Shown here: positions 52,778-62,137 of the stretch, one piece after another
Position numbering within the stretch: the stretch's first letter is position 1
Layout: each line of letters opens with the position of its first letter
DNA from: an uncultured Aquimarina sp.
Lineage (GTDB): Bacteria > Bacteroidota > Bacteroidia > Flavobacteriales > Flavobacteriaceae
Assembly (NCBI GenBank): GCA_947497175.1
Contig: CANMFM010000003.1
Span: 230,503 to 294,502 of the forward strand
Direction: 5' to 3'
Length of the DNA: 64,000 nt
Notes under the pieces: generated by a model
What the model was told of the DNA's origin: nothing
Databases searched by the model: none
Seen by the model: the letters and a program-made list of their open reading frames with translations, nothing else
Translations under genes and position numbers: made by a program

Positions 52778-53089
52778 ATGGAGAACATGAGTGATGTTGA
52801 ATTAGAAATTATTGATAACGAATTTCTAAGACAATTCGAAACTACAATTGAAGGTCAAAAAGCGAAGATCGAATACGCTCAACAGGAAAGAAAAATTTTC
52901 CTTACAAAACTAATCATGAGCGATGAGCATTTAGAAAAAGGTTATGAAGAAGATTTTATTGTCGCTGTCTTTAATCTGATTCAAGATCGTAATATTAGAT
53001 TAGTACCCACAAGCCCTATTATTGCAAAGTTTATGCGAAAAAACAGGCGAAAATATAAAGATTTATTACCCGTAGGAATAAATATATAG
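52778..53089 (+). CDS. small GNAT-type N-acetyltransferase (YjdJ-like)
   Basis: A 103-aa protein that fits the short GNAT family of Bacteroidota: IDNEFLRQFETTIEGQKAKIEYAQQERKIFL, then DFIVAVFNLIQDRNIRLVPTSPIIAKFMRKNRRKYKDLLPVG. This is a single-domain acetyltransferase fold. The substrate is unknown. ATG 52778 is used; ATG 52787 is also possible. Confidence 0.8.
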   Translation: MENMSDVELEIIDNEFLRQFETTIEGQKAKIEYAQQERKIFLTKLIMSDEHLEKGYEEDFIVAVFNLIQDRNIRLVPTSPIIAKFMRKNRRKYKDLLPVGINI

Positions 53090-53109
53090 TTTTCGAGAAA
53101 ATACACACA

Positions 53110-53140
53110 AAAAAGACCAGTAAAAATACTGGTCTTTTTT
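53110..53140 (+). terminator. terminator of the GNAT gene
   Basis: AAAAAGACCAGT, 6-nt loop, ACTGGTCTTTTT (53110-53139) followed by further T. It is a strong bidirectional-looking terminator. Confidence 0.85.
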
Positions 53141-53202
53141 TTATGTGTATAAACAGATAATCCGTAGTTTTTTTAAAAAAAAAGCTTACTCAAAATCCGT
53201 CA

Positions 53203-53285
53203 ATTCGAATGCTTCGACATACGAAAAAGTATATCGAGAATAGGATTATTGGTATAAAAGCGTTGTCTTCCTGAGTTTGTCGAAG
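53203..53285. repeat. degenerate dispersed repeat with a CTGAGTTTGTCGAAG half-site
   Basis: AATTCGAATGCTTCGACATACG...TATATCGAGAATAGG (53203-53244) is a divergent copy of the repeat at 58083-58140. CTGAGTTTGTCGAAG at 53271-53285 matches one arm of the 25282-25349 inverted repeat with one mismatch. Confidence 0.5.
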
Positions 53286-53375
53286 GGTCGATACATTTTG
53301 TCTTAATTCCACTACAACAAAACACTTGAATCGACGCTTTCCTTTCTAAAATAGAAGATAGACATAGATATTCTT

Positions 53376-54686
53376 TTATACAAATTCAAACCTTACTATA
53401 CCATCTTCATCTATCTCGGTTAATCTTACAGCATTCAATGTGTTTATATATGATGGATTCCAGGGCATTTTAACCTTCACATAGTTTTCAGTAAAACCAT
53501 GAATATACCCTTCTTTATTCTCTGATTCGAATAAAACTGTTCTTTCCGTTCCTATTTGACGCTCATAAAATGCTCTTCTTTTTTTTGCCGACAGACCTCT
53601 GAGCATTTTGCTTCTCTTTTTACGAATATCTAATGGAACAATAGTATCCATATCTGCAGCTACCGTATTATCTCTTTCTGAATATGTAAACACATGAAGA
53701 TAAGAAATATCTAATGCAGATAAAAAATTATACGTATCTAAAAAGTGATCATCCGTTTCGCCTGGAAAACCAACAATGACATCAACTCCGATACAGGCAT
53801 GAGGCATCACTTCTTTTATACGTTTCACCCGGTCAACATATAGATCGCTGAGATATCTTCGTCGCATCAGTTTAAGAATTTCATCATTACCCGATTGTAA
53901 TGGGATATGAAAATGCGGCACAAAAGTTTTGGAACCTGCAACAAAATCGATCGTTTCGTTTTTCAACAAATTAGGCTCTATAGACGAAATTCGTAATCGC
54001 TCAATACCGTCAACCATATCTAAGGCCTGCACAAGTTCAAAAAATGTATGTTCGTGCTTTTTATTTCCAAACTCACCTTTACCGTAATCTCCTATATTTA
54101 CTCCGGTAAGCACAATTTCTTTGATACCTTTTTCTGAAATTTCTTTTGCATTTTTAAGTACATTCTCTAAAGTATCACTTCTGGATATTCCCCTTGCCAA
54201 CGGAATGGTACAGTAGGTACATTTATAATCACATCCATCCTGAACTTTTAAAAAAGCACGGGTACGATCCCCTATAGAATAGCTTCCTACATAAAAATCT
54301 GCTTCTTCAATTTCACAAGAATGCACCTCGCCAAAATCATTCTTAGATAAATCATTAATGTAGTCCGTAATTTTAAATTTTTCTGTAGCCCCCAAAACCA
54401 AATCAACACCATCAACAGCAGCTAACTCTTCAGGTTTTAGCTGTGCATAACACCCGACTGCCGCGACAAAAGCATCCTGATTGGTTTTTTGAGCTTGTTT
54501 AACTATAGTTTTAAATCTTTTATCTGCATTTTCAGTAACAGAACAGGTATTGATTACATAAATATCTGCATTTTCAGAAAAATCCACACGATCAAAGCCT
54601 TCATCTTTAAAACTTCTGGCAATTGTAGAGGTCTCTGAAAAATTCAGTTTACAACCTAATGTATAAAAAGCTACTTTTTTTCTCAT
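53376..54686 (-). CDS. mtaB: tRNA t6A37 methylthiotransferase MtaB
   Basis: A 436-aa protein from ATG 54686 (MRKKVAFYTLGCKLN); ATG 54701 is five codons upstream. The N-terminal UPF0004 domain has the cluster cysteines TLGCKLN, INTCSVT and AVGCYAQ. The radical SAM motif is CDYKCTYC. The C-terminal TRAM domain is present. It adds a methylthio group to N6-threonylcarbamoyladenosine 37 of tRNA. A -7 box TATATTTG lies upstream. Confidence 0.94.
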   Translation of the reverse strand: MRKKVAFYTLGCKLNFSETSTIARSFKDEGFDRVDFSENADIYVINTCSVTENADKRFKTIVKQAQKTNQDAFVAAVGCYAQLKPEELAAVDGVDLVLGATEKFKITDYINDLSKNDFGEVHSCEIEEADFYVGSYSIGDRTRAFLKVQDGCDYKCTYCTIPLARGISRSDTLENVLKNAKEISEKGIKEIVLTGVNIGDYGKGEFGNKKHEHTFFELVQALDMVDGIERLRISSIEPNLLKNETIDFVAGSKTFVPHFHIPLQSGNDEILKLMRRRYLSDLYVDRVKRIKEVMPHACIGVDVIVGFPGETDDHFLDTYNFLSALDISYLHVFTYSERDNTVAADMDTIVPLDIRKKRSKMLRGLSAKKRRAFYERQIGTERTVLFESENKEGYIHGFTENYVKVKMPWNPSYINTLNAVRLTEIDEDGIVRFEFV

Positions 54687-54769
54687 AAAACTACGTGTCA
54701 TTTCGCCAAGGGCGGAAATCTCTTTATATTTACGCTTAACAGAATACCTAAGTATAAATTTAGAGGGTG

Positions 54770-54777
54770 CAAATATA
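54770..54777 (-). promoter_or_regulatory. -7 element of the mtaB promoter
   Basis: TATATTTG on the minus strand matches TAnnTTTG exactly, about 85 bp before ATG 54686. No convincing -33. Confidence 0.4.
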
Positions 54778-54801
54778 CCAACAATAATTCGTTTACTAAA
54801 A

Positions 54802-56433
54802 TTGAAACTTAATCATTCCCTATTTATAATCCGCTATTTAGCAATTGTTTACATTAGCTTTTCGCTTTACTCTTGTTCAAATTCTTTAAAAGAAGATAAA
54901 GATCACTTAGTATTTCGATATAATCAATACGATAATATTAGCTCGCTTGACCCTGCCTTTGCCAGAAATCCAGCTAATATTTGGTCTACAAACCAATTAT
55001 TTAATAGCCTTGTTCAATTTGATGATTCATTGCGTGTGCAACCGGACATTGCTAAAAGATGGGAAATTTCTGAAAATGGGCTGCGATATACATTCACACT
55101 TCGGGATAATGTGTATTTTCATAAACATAACCTATTTAAAACCCAGGACAGTACAAGACGCGTACTTGCCTCAGATTTCAAATATAGTTTTGATCGTCTA
55201 ATACATCCGGAACTAGCTTCTCCGGGAAATTGGGTTCTTAAAAACGTAAAATCGTATCACGCTATTAACGACAGTGTTTTTGAGATCAATCTCAAGAAAC
55301 CTTTCCCTGCCTTTTTAGGGTTAATGAGCATGCGTTACTGCTCTGTTGTCCCTAAAGAGGTAGTTGAGTTTTACGGAAATCAATTTAGATCAAACCCTGT
55401 AGGAACCGGGCCTTTTAAATTTAAATTATGGGAAGAAAATATTAAGCTGGTATTGCGCAAAAATGAATTGTATTTTGAGAACGATGAAAACGGAAAACAA
55501 CTCCCCTACCTCGAAGCAGTCGCCATCACATTTTTACCAGAAAAGCAGAGTGAATTCTTACAATTTGCTAAAGGTAATATTGACTTTTTAAATAGTCTGG
55601 ATGCGTCTTACAAAGATGAGCTTTTAACACCAGGTGGAAAATTGAGAGAAAAATATAAAGATCGCATCACCATTTCTAAGGGTCCTTACCTAAATTCTGA
55701 ATATTTAGGTTTCTATTTGGATAGTGAGAAAAATGAGATTCAATCTCTACTGCTTAGACAAGCTGTTAATTATGGGTTTGACAGAGTAAAAATGATTACT
55801 TATCTAAAAAATGGAATTGGGACACCTGCTATACATGGTTTTATACCAAAAGGGCTTCCTGGATTCAATAGTATCAAAGGATACGAATACAATCCAGATA
55901 AAGCGCGCAAGCTTGTAAAAAAATATATAAAGGAAACCGGTAATACAACTCCTACGATAACGATTACTACCGATAGCAACTATCTAAGTTTGTGTGAATT
56001 TATACAACGAGAATTAGAGAAAATAGGGTTACAAATCGTAGTTGATGTGCTACCCCCCTCTACAATTAGAGAACAAAAATGGAGCGGAAAACTAGATACT
56101 TTTAGGGCCAGCTGGATTGCTGATTATCCGGATGCCGAAAATTTCTTATCACCGTACTATAGCAAAAACCACACTCCAAACGGACCAAATTATACGCATT
56201 TTACCAATACACTCTTTGATCAATTATACGAAGAGAGTTTTTTGATTACCGATACTAAGGTACGCGAACAACTGTACACAAAAATGGACTCAATAGTTAT
56301 TTCTCATGCCCCCATCGTTCCTTTATATTATGATCAAATAACACACTTCACTCAAAAAAATGTAAAAGGAATGACTATGAACCCACAAAATTTCTTGGTT
56401 CTTAAAAGAGTTTGGAAAGAGAAGAAACAGTAA
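54802..56433 (+). CDS. peptide-binding ABC transporter lipoprotein (SBP family 5)
   Basis: A 543-aa extracytoplasmic solute-binding protein. A TTG start at 54802 gives a lipobox (FSLYSCSNS, Cys25). The SBP_bac_5 blocks follow: SSLDPAFARNPANIWSTNQLFNSLVQFD, WEISENGLRYTFTLRDNVYFH, DFKYSFDRLIHP, NPVGTGPFKF and a C-terminal WIADYPDAENFLSPYYS. It probably captures oligopeptides; permease and ATPase genes are not adjacent. It is divergent from mtaB. Confidence 0.92.
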   Translation: MKLNHSLFIIRYLAIVYISFSLYSCSNSLKEDKDHLVFRYNQYDNISSLDPAFARNPANIWSTNQLFNSLVQFDDSLRVQPDIAKRWEISENGLRYTFTLRDNVYFHKHNLFKTQDSTRRVLASDFKYSFDRLIHPELASPGNWVLKNVKSYHAINDSVFEINLKKPFPAFLGLMSMRYCSVVPKEVVEFYGNQFRSNPVGTGPFKFKLWEENIKLVLRKNELYFENDENGKQLPYLEAVAITFLPEKQSEFLQFAKGNIDFLNSLDASYKDELLTPGGKLREKYKDRITISKGPYLNSEYLGFYLDSEKNEIQSLLLRQAVNYGFDRVKMITYLKNGIGTPAIHGFIPKGLPGFNSIKGYEYNPDKARKLVKKYIKETGNTTPTITITTDSNYLSLCEFIQRELEKIGLQIVVDVLPPSTIREQKWSGKLDTFRASWIADYPDAENFLSPYYSKNHTPNGPNYTHFTNTLFDQLYEESFLITDTKVREQLYTKMDSIVISHAPIVPLYYDQITHFTQKNVKGMTMNPQNFLVLKRVWKEKKQ

Positions 56434-56831
56434 ACAACTTTGGGGTGAGTCCACGAGGCATTGGTAAAAAAATGATTTTAAATTTTGAAGCACCCCGTAG
56501 TGTACTCAAATCTCGATTATCGAGTAAAATCTGATAAAATAAATTCAAAAATAAGTGTGTTACCCGTTGCGCATTTAAGAGAGATACTAAAAAACGTTAA
56601 TTTGAGTATTTTGTCATCATGGAATGAAGATATAATGTATTTAGAATAGCTTTTTTATCTATACTCCTTATTATCAATATCTTAATAGAGAGCCCTTTAG
56701 ATTTCTCTGCCTAGATCGAATCATGAGAATTGACGGATTTTGATGAAGAACAAATTCTAAATGCACAACAGGTGTGTATTACCCAAAAACGTTGTAGAAT
56801 AGTTGTATTTTTTTATTTTCGGAACTATAAG
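56434..56831. repeat. gene-free region with dispersed repeats
   Basis: About 400 bp with no supportable gene. CTCGATTATCGAG (a perfect 5-3-5 palindrome, about 56512-56524) and a copy of the dispersed repeat at 56599-56656 (TTTGAGTATTTTGTCAT...GCTTTTTTA) that matches 58083-58140. Confidence 0.5.
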
Positions 56832-58013
56832 TTAAGAATCATAGCTTTTACGCCATGATTTTGTGTTTTCAAAAACGTGCTCTAAAATTTTCGCATCTTG
56901 TTCGGTAAATTCAATATCTCTTCTTGACATGACTACTTTGGCAACTTCAAAAGCTTTCCTGGTAAGATAGGTGGTAAAACCTCCGCTACCGCCCCAACTG
57001 TAGCTAGGTATAAAATTTCTAGGAAACCCGCTACCAAAGATATTTGCATTAACTCCGACCACAGTTCCTGTATTAAACATCGTATTGATACCACATTTAG
57101 AATGGTCTCCCATCATTAATCCGCAAAATTGTAATCCTGTTTTTGCAAAGCCTTCGGTTTCATAACTCCAAAGCCGAACCGGAGCGTAGTTATTCTTTAG
57201 ATTCGATGTATTCGTATCTGCTCCAAGATTACACCATTCTCCCAATACTGAATTACCAATAAACCCGTCGTGCCCTTTATTAGAGTATCCAAAAATCACA
57301 CAATTGGTTATCTCTCCTCCTACTTTAGAATAAGGTCCGATGGTTGTGCCTCCATAGATTTTGGCTCCCATTTTTACAGTAGCATGATCACAAAGAGCAA
57401 ATGGTCCTCTAATAAAACTCCCTTCCATAATTTCTGCATCCTTTCCAATATAAATAGGTCCGTTAGAAGCATTAAGCGTTGTAAATTCTAGTGTAGCTCC
57501 TTCTTCAAGAAAGATATTTTCGGGGGCAATTACATTAGTACTTTTGGGTATAGGCACACTCTTTCTATCGTTGGTTAACAATTCAAAATCGTTATGGATA
57601 GCCTTTTCATTTTTTGAAAAGATATCCCAGGTATTCTTAACCGTTATCACATCTTCATCTAGCGGTATTATTGTGTAATCATCAAAATCTACCTCCTGGT
57701 CTTCAAGAACATAAAATGCAACAGGTATCTCATTATCAAATATAGCCTGATTGGGTTTTAAACCAGCGACCTTTGCGACCAGATCTTTTGAAGGAAGATA
57801 CGACGCATTGATCATAATATTCTCTTCCAATTCTACCATGGGATATTTTTCACTAAGATATTCTTCGGTAACCGTAGAGGTTGCATATCCTAAATACTTT
57901 TCCCATTTTTCACGAATGGTTAAAATTCCTATTCTAATGTCAGCAACGGGTCTGGTATACGTAAATGGCAACAAGGCATCTCGTGAAGCACCGTCAAAAA
58001 GAATGTAATTCAT
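56832..58013 (-). CDS. alternate-type GlmU-like sugar nucleotidyltransferase
   Basis: A 393-aa protein with an N-terminal nucleotidyltransferase-like part (MNYILFDGASRDALLPFTYTRPVADIRIGILTIREKW) and a C-terminal left-handed beta-helix of hexapeptides (IGKDAEIMEGSFIRGPFALCDHATVKMGAKIYGG, GINTMFNTGTVVGVNANIFG). This is the Bacteroidota GlmU-like family, which makes UDP-GlcNAc or a related activated sugar. It is not the classical GlmU. It lies next to rpmE2, a common arrangement. Confidence 0.88.
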   Translation of the reverse strand: MNYILFDGASRDALLPFTYTRPVADIRIGILTIREKWEKYLGYATSTVTEEYLSEKYPMVELEENIMINASYLPSKDLVAKVAGLKPNQAIFDNEIPVAFYVLEDQEVDFDDYTIIPLDEDVITVKNTWDIFSKNEKAIHNDFELLTNDRKSVPIPKSTNVIAPENIFLEEGATLEFTTLNASNGPIYIGKDAEIMEGSFIRGPFALCDHATVKMGAKIYGGTTIGPYSKVGGEITNCVIFGYSNKGHDGFIGNSVLGEWCNLGADTNTSNLKNNYAPVRLWSYETEGFAKTGLQFCGLMMGDHSKCGINTMFNTGTVVGVNANIFGSGFPRNFIPSYSWGGSGGFTTYLTRKAFEVAKVVMSRRDIEFTEQDAKILEHVFENTKSWRKSYDS

Positions 58014-58082
58014 GTTTTGATCCTAAATAATTAATAGATGAATCCGCTTAATATCCATAAATTATATTTTAAAAAAGCATTA

Positions 58083-58140
58083 GTTCGAGTATTTTGTCAT
58101 ACTAAAATCGAGACAAAATATATCGAGAAAAGCTTTTTTA
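58083..58140. repeat. dispersed intergenic repeat copy
   Basis: GTTCGAGTATTTTGTCATACT...TATATCGAGAAAAGCTTTTTTA. Copies with visible similarity lie at 56599-56656 and 53203-53244. None overlaps a gene. Confidence 0.5.
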
Positions 58141-58365
58141 AAGCAAAATCCTATTCTCCATATGCTTCTCCTGATATCGAAACACTAGAACAGACAGATT
58201 TCAATTTAAAATACATCAAATACCTCACGGTTTATTTCAAAACAAAAATAAGCACGTTTATGACAAAAATAGCGTAGTTAAGCTATTTTATTTGGAAATA
58301 ATATTTTTTTTCTAACTGGACGAATACCCTTGTTTTTCAAAAGGCTCGAGAATTACATTATTGCA

Positions 58366-58397
58366 ACAAAAAAACCTTTCTTTTCAGAAAGGTTTTT
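58366..58397 (-). terminator. terminator of rpmE2
   Basis: AAAAACCTTTC (to 58380), 6-nt loop, GAAAGGTTTTT (58387-58397), with a T-run in the minus direction. Strong hairpin 25 bp after rpmE2. Confidence 0.85.
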
Positions 58398-58421
58398 GTA
58401 TACTAAAATTATCAAGCTAAA

Positions 58422-58673
58422 TTATTTCTTGAATTTAGCGTATTTATTTTTAAACTTGTCAATACGTCCTGCGGTATCGATAAGTTTAGACTTACCAGTA
58501 TAGAATGGATGAGAGGTTCTTGAAATTTCTAATTTCACTAACGGATACTCTACACCATCAACTTCAAGAGTTTCCTTAGTATTTGCCGTAGATTTAGTTA
58601 AAAAAACTTCATCATTAGACATATCTTTAAACGCTACTAATCTATAATTTTCTGGGTGAATATCTTTTCTCAT
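58422..58673 (-). CDS. rpmE2: 50S ribosomal protein L31 type B
   Basis: An 83-aa protein: [50 protein letters not shown]. The absence of the zinc-binding Cys pairs shows the C-minus (type B) form, often used under zinc limitation or as the only L31 in Bacteroidota. An excellent promoter lies upstream. Confidence 0.97.
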   Translation of the reverse strand: MRKDIHPENYRLVAFKDMSNDEVFLTKSTANTKETLEVDGVEYPLVKLEISRTSHPFYTGKSKLIDTAGRIDKFKNKYAKFKK

Positions 58674-58701
58674 TATATTAATCTTTTCTTTTTTCGAGCT
58701 G

Positions 58702-58732
58702 CAAATTTACAACTATTTTATGAATTGCAAAA
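58702..58732 (-). promoter_or_regulatory. promoter of rpmE2
   Basis: Minus strand TTTTG (58732-58728), 18-bp spacer, TAAATTTG (58709-58702), a perfect Bacteroidota promoter, ending 29 bp before the ATG. Confidence 0.7.
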
Positions 58733-58840
58733 CATTTTTAAAAATAAAGTGAATAAACTCGAAATCGTCTTTTTTAGACCCCCAAAAAAATGTAATGAGG
58801 TGATTTCGTTCAGTAGTATTTATTACTCCTAAACGTATGT

Positions 58841-59305
58841 TTAGTTTTTAATTATTTCTTTATTATAATCTATGAAATCCAAAATTGCGCAAAGAAGACT
58901 ACCATTATTCCCACTATTTCCACAACTATTTGAACTCTTCCCAAAATTGATTCTCGTATCCAATCTTAAGTAATCATACTTATGAGCAATTTGAGTAAAT
59001 TCTTCCCCCGTCATATTCATCGCCTCAAGTTGATAGTATAAATCCAAAAAAGCTTGTGATTGCTCCCCCAAAAATTCCCGAAATAGAGCTTCTACATCTT
59101 GATCTCCTGAAGTTTTTTGAGATATAGAGGTCATAAATTTTTGAAACTTGCCCGTTTCAATAGCACTTTTATTAAACTCAATAATAGTTTGTTTCACCAA
59201 TAATTCTTTTTCTTCTTGTGATATGTCAAGATGCTCTTCATCTTTTGTACAGGAGCTAATCCCTATAAAAGTAAAAATAAGCGTAAAAAGTAGTAGTTTT
59301 TTCAT
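58841..59305 (-). CDS. lipoprotein with helical mature part
   Basis: A 154-aa protein from ATG 59305 (MKKLLLFTLIFTFIGISSC, lipobox ISSC); the 33-codon upstream extension of the open frame lacks a signal-like start. Mature part acidic and helical (EEKELLVKQTIIEFNKSAI, FREFLGEQSQAFLDLYYQLEAM, EFTQIAHKYDYLRLD), then a Ser/Asn/Gly/Cys stretch (SSNSCGNSGNNGSLLC) whose two Cys could pair. The family is unknown. Confidence 0.65.
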   Translation of the reverse strand: MKKLLLFTLIFTFIGISSCTKDEEHLDISQEEKELLVKQTIIEFNKSAIETGKFQKFMTSISQKTSGDQDVEALFREFLGEQSQAFLDLYYQLEAMNMTGEEFTQIAHKYDYLRLDTRINFGKSSNSCGNSGNNGSLLCAILDFIDYNKEIIKN

Positions 59306-59631
59306 AATCTGTGATTTTGTTAATATATTTTTACAATTTAAAATTGGGGTATTCCGCACTAAAAAAAGTACAATTATGTTTTCAACATTATTCAAAACAA
59401 TCAAAAATCTTCATCTTCAAACCTTATAATCTATTTTGTCTATTTCTAGGTAAAACCTATATTTTACACTTGTTAAGACCATTTTAAAACTACGGAAAAA
59501 CCGTAACTATTTTGTAAATATACGATAAAAATGTATATTAACCCGATAAAATACTATAATTCTTACGATTACAACATTTACTTATAGTATTATACCGGTA
59601 GTTTAATGACTGCCAAAAACATTTTTGCTGT
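59306..59631. other. divergent intergenic region
   Basis: About 325 bp between the divergent lipoprotein and DUF4199 genes. A TACTTTTTT-like -7 box on the minus strand at about 59360 and a TAGTTTA box on the plus strand near 59601 may drive the two genes. Nothing else recognised. Confidence 0.35.
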
Positions 59632-60138
59632 ATGAGAGAAACTACTATTTCTGTTAAAAAATACATTCTAATTTATGGGGCTATTCTTGGTCTTGTATGG
59701 GTTTTTTATGGAATTCTTCGTCATGTTACGGATAATAGAACAACATCAAATTGGGCTTTGTCTGTTTTTGAATTATCCCTTTATATAGTAATTATTGTGT
59801 ATGGAATTTACAAATTCAAACATAAAAACGATGGTTTTTTAACCTTATGGCAAGCCTTTAAAATTGGCTTTGGAATTGCTTTGATAGGGACTATAATTCA
59901 AATACTTGGAGAAATTTTTTTTCTAAAAATAATTTCTCCAGAAACTCTTCAAAGTATTATTGATGCAACAAACCCATCGGCATCAACAACATCCCAAGAA
60001 CAAAATAGATTGTTAAACATAGAAAATAGTCATCTTTTCAAGACATCTTTGACTAGTTTAATTTTTTATTCAATATTAGGCATTTTAATATCGTTGTTAG
60101 GAGGAGCCTTTATGCAGAAAAATCGAGATCCCTTTTAA
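59632..60138 (+). CDS. DUF4199-family membrane protein (copy 1)
   Basis: A 168-aa protein with four hydrophobic segments: KKYILIYGAILGLVWVF, FELSLYIVIIVYGIYKF, WQAFKIGFGIALIGTIIQIL and LTSLIFYSILGILISLLGGAFM. The YGIYKFKH..N.GFLTLWQAFKIG motif is that of DUF4199. A paralogue follows 170 bp downstream. Function unknown. Confidence 0.85.
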   Translation: MRETTISVKKYILIYGAILGLVWVFYGILRHVTDNRTTSNWALSVFELSLYIVIIVYGIYKFKHKNDGFLTLWQAFKIGFGIALIGTIIQILGEIFFLKIISPETLQSIIDATNPSASTTSQEQNRLLNIENSHLFKTSLTSLIFYSILGILISLLGGAFMQKNRDPF

Positions 60139-60264
60139 TAATAGACTTCACTAAATCAATTTTTTTATTTCTATAATACCAGCACTATTGAGATTTTTGA
60201 GGACATATATAACATCTTCAAACGTCAACACTAAATATATTTCCTAGCTCTTGTAACATTTTAG

Positions 60265-60272
60265 TATCTTTG
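60265..60272 (+). promoter_or_regulatory. -7 element of the second DUF4199 gene
   Basis: TATCTTTG matches TAnnTTTG exactly. It overlaps the TTG at 60270, which shows that this TTG is unlikely to be the start and supports ATG 60312. Confidence 0.5.
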
Positions 60273-60311
60273 AACACTTATGGTTATATAAATAACCAAA
60301 ACGATTTCAAT

Positions 60312-60839
60312 ATGGAGGATGTAAAAAAATCCACAAAGAAGATTATTATAAATTACGGGGTACTGCTAGGAATAGTATCCATATTATTTAGCGCCCTTAT
60401 TTATGCTACAGGTATGTACAAAGATCCTCATTGGTCTGTTGGAGTACTGGGACTAGTGATCATGTTGGCCGCGTTAGTATATGGTATTAAAGCGTATAAA
60501 TCGGCTAATAATGGTTTTCTAAATTTAAGTGATGCACTAAAAGTAGGTATCGGCATTGCCCTGATTAGTGGAATTCTTTCTGGTATTTGGAATCTTACGT
60601 TAACTACCGTAATAGAACCTGACTACTCTACAGAGGTTATGGAAATTCAGAAAGAAAAGCTCTTAAAAGAGTCTCCGGATATGACCGAAGAACAAGTAGA
60701 GCAAGTATTTGCGATTACCGAAAAATTACAAAGTCCTGCTATCAGTTTTGCGATTGGAATTATTGGAAGTCTTTTTATGGGATTCATTATTTCTTTAATA
60801 ACAGGATTGGTAATGCAAAAGAAACAAGAGTTATATTAA
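60312..60839 (+). CDS. DUF4199-family membrane protein (copy 2)
   Basis: A 175-aa protein from ATG 60312 (MEDVKKSTKKIIINYGVLLGI); the upstream TTG lies in the promoter. Four hydrophobic segments and VYGIKAYKSANNGFLNLSDALKVGIGIALISGI mark DUF4199. It is a paralogue of the preceding gene. The glycosyltransferase gene starts 3 bp after its stop, so the two form an operon; this suggests a role in envelope glycosylation or lipid-linked sugar handling. Confidence 0.85.
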   Translation: MEDVKKSTKKIIINYGVLLGIVSILFSALIYATGMYKDPHWSVGVLGLVIMLAALVYGIKAYKSANNGFLNLSDALKVGIGIALISGILSGIWNLTLTTVIEPDYSTEVMEIQKEKLLKESPDMTEEQVEQVFAITEKLQSPAISFAIGIIGSLFMGFIISLITGLVMQKKQELY

Positions 60840-60842
60840 CAT

Positions 60843-61790
60843 ATGAATATATCTGTGGTCATACCGCTGCTCAATGAGCAGGAATCACTTAACGAATTAT
60901 ATACTTGGATTGCAAAGGTTATGCAATCCAATTCTTTTTCTTACGAAATTATCTTTATTGATGATGGAAGTACCGATGGATCCTGGGATACTATTACCCA
61001 ATTATCGAAGAAAGATCCATATGTAAAAGGAATACGTTTTCTAAAGAATTTTGGAAAATCTCAAGCCTTACACGCTGGTTTTGGTGTTGCAAAAGGAGAT
61101 GTAGTAATCACTATGGATGCAGATCTGCAAGATAATCCAGAAGAAATTCCAGAACTCTACAGTCTTGTCGATAACGATGGATTTGATTTAGTCTCTGGTT
61201 GGAAAAAGAAACGGTACGACTCTGTTATTGCCAAAAACTTACCTTCTAAATTATTTAATGCAGCAGCCAGAAAAACATCTGGAGTTAAACTTCATGATTT
61301 TAACTGTGGTTTGAAAGCCTATAAAAACATCGTGGTCAAAAATATTGATGTGCATGGCGAAATGCATCGTTATATTCCAGTTTTAGCAAAAAATGCAGGG
61401 TTTATCAAAATTGGTGAAAAAGTGGTTTTGCATCAAGCCAGAAAATATGGTAAAACCAAATTTGGAATGAGTCGCTTTATCAATGGTTTTTTAGATCTGG
61501 TTACCATTTGGTTTATGTCTCGTTTTGGTAAACGGCCAATGCACTTTTTTGGTCTTATCGGAACGATATTATTTATAGTTGGTTTTGGCTTTTCCTTATA
61601 TCTTGGTATCGATAAACTTTTTATAGAAACCAAAGGTAGATTAATTGCTCAAAGACCAGAATTTTATGTGGCACTCACAGCAATGATATTAGGAACACAA
61701 TTTTTCCTGGCCGGATTTTTAGGTGAAATTATTTTAACCAGTAAAAGAAGTAAAGAACGGTATAGTATTTCTGAAAAGATACATTTATAA
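60843..61790 (+). CDS. family 2 glycosyltransferase with C-terminal membrane helices
   Basis: A 315-aa polyprenyl-phosphate glycosyltransferase-like protein: MNISVVIPLLNEQESLNELY, IIFIDDGSTDGSW, GFGVAKGDVVITMDADLQDNP (DxD in DAD) and FNCGLKAYK. Two C-terminal helices (MHFFGLIGTILFIVGFGFSLYL and ALTAMILGTQFFLAGFLGEII) anchor it to the inner membrane. It resembles GtrB/ArnC/DPM-type enzymes, which load a sugar onto polyprenyl phosphate. It is cotranscribed with the DUF4199 gene. Confidence 0.93.
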   Translation: MNISVVIPLLNEQESLNELYTWIAKVMQSNSFSYEIIFIDDGSTDGSWDTITQLSKKDPYVKGIRFLKNFGKSQALHAGFGVAKGDVVITMDADLQDNPEEIPELYSLVDNDGFDLVSGWKKKRYDSVIAKNLPSKLFNAAARKTSGVKLHDFNCGLKAYKNIVVKNIDVHGEMHRYIPVLAKNAGFIKIGEKVVLHQARKYGKTKFGMSRFINGFLDLVTIWFMSRFGKRPMHFFGLIGTILFIVGFGFSLYLGIDKLFIETKGRLIAQRPEFYVALTAMILGTQFFLAGFLGEIILTSKRSKERYSISEKIHL

Positions 61791-62137
61791 CAAAACGATA
61801 TTAACCCGATACATTTTACTTTTTGTATTAAAAAATCCTGAATTATCATACGTTGACTGAAAGACCAGACGCAATTTAACAAGCCTGGCAAAGCTATTAA
61901 TAATCAAAAAAAATGTTATTCTGAACTTGACGCAGGGCCTGATACCATTTTTTCTTTTATTTTCTCGAGTGAAATTGAGAAGTCACTCTAAAAAATTACT
62001 GGAATTGACGCTTTTCTTAACATTTTTTATAATAAACAGTAGATTACATTGCAAAATTTAAACTTGCGATTAGAACTTTGCAGATTCCAGAATTTTTAAC
62101 AAAATTAAATAGTATTTTTGTTTTTAAAATTACCAGC
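61791..62137. other. gene-free stretch before the phosphosugar mutase
   Basis: About 345 bp, no supportable gene. TCTCGAGTGAAATTGAGAAGTCACTCT (61952-61989 region) and CTGAACTTGACGCAGG near 61921 look like further decayed copies of the dispersed repeat and of the CTGAGCTTGTCGAAG motif. Confidence 0.4.

Noticed and set aside
58038..58277. 79-aa plus-strand ORF
   Set aside because: Lies across a dispersed repeat copy with no recognisable domain and no good start context.
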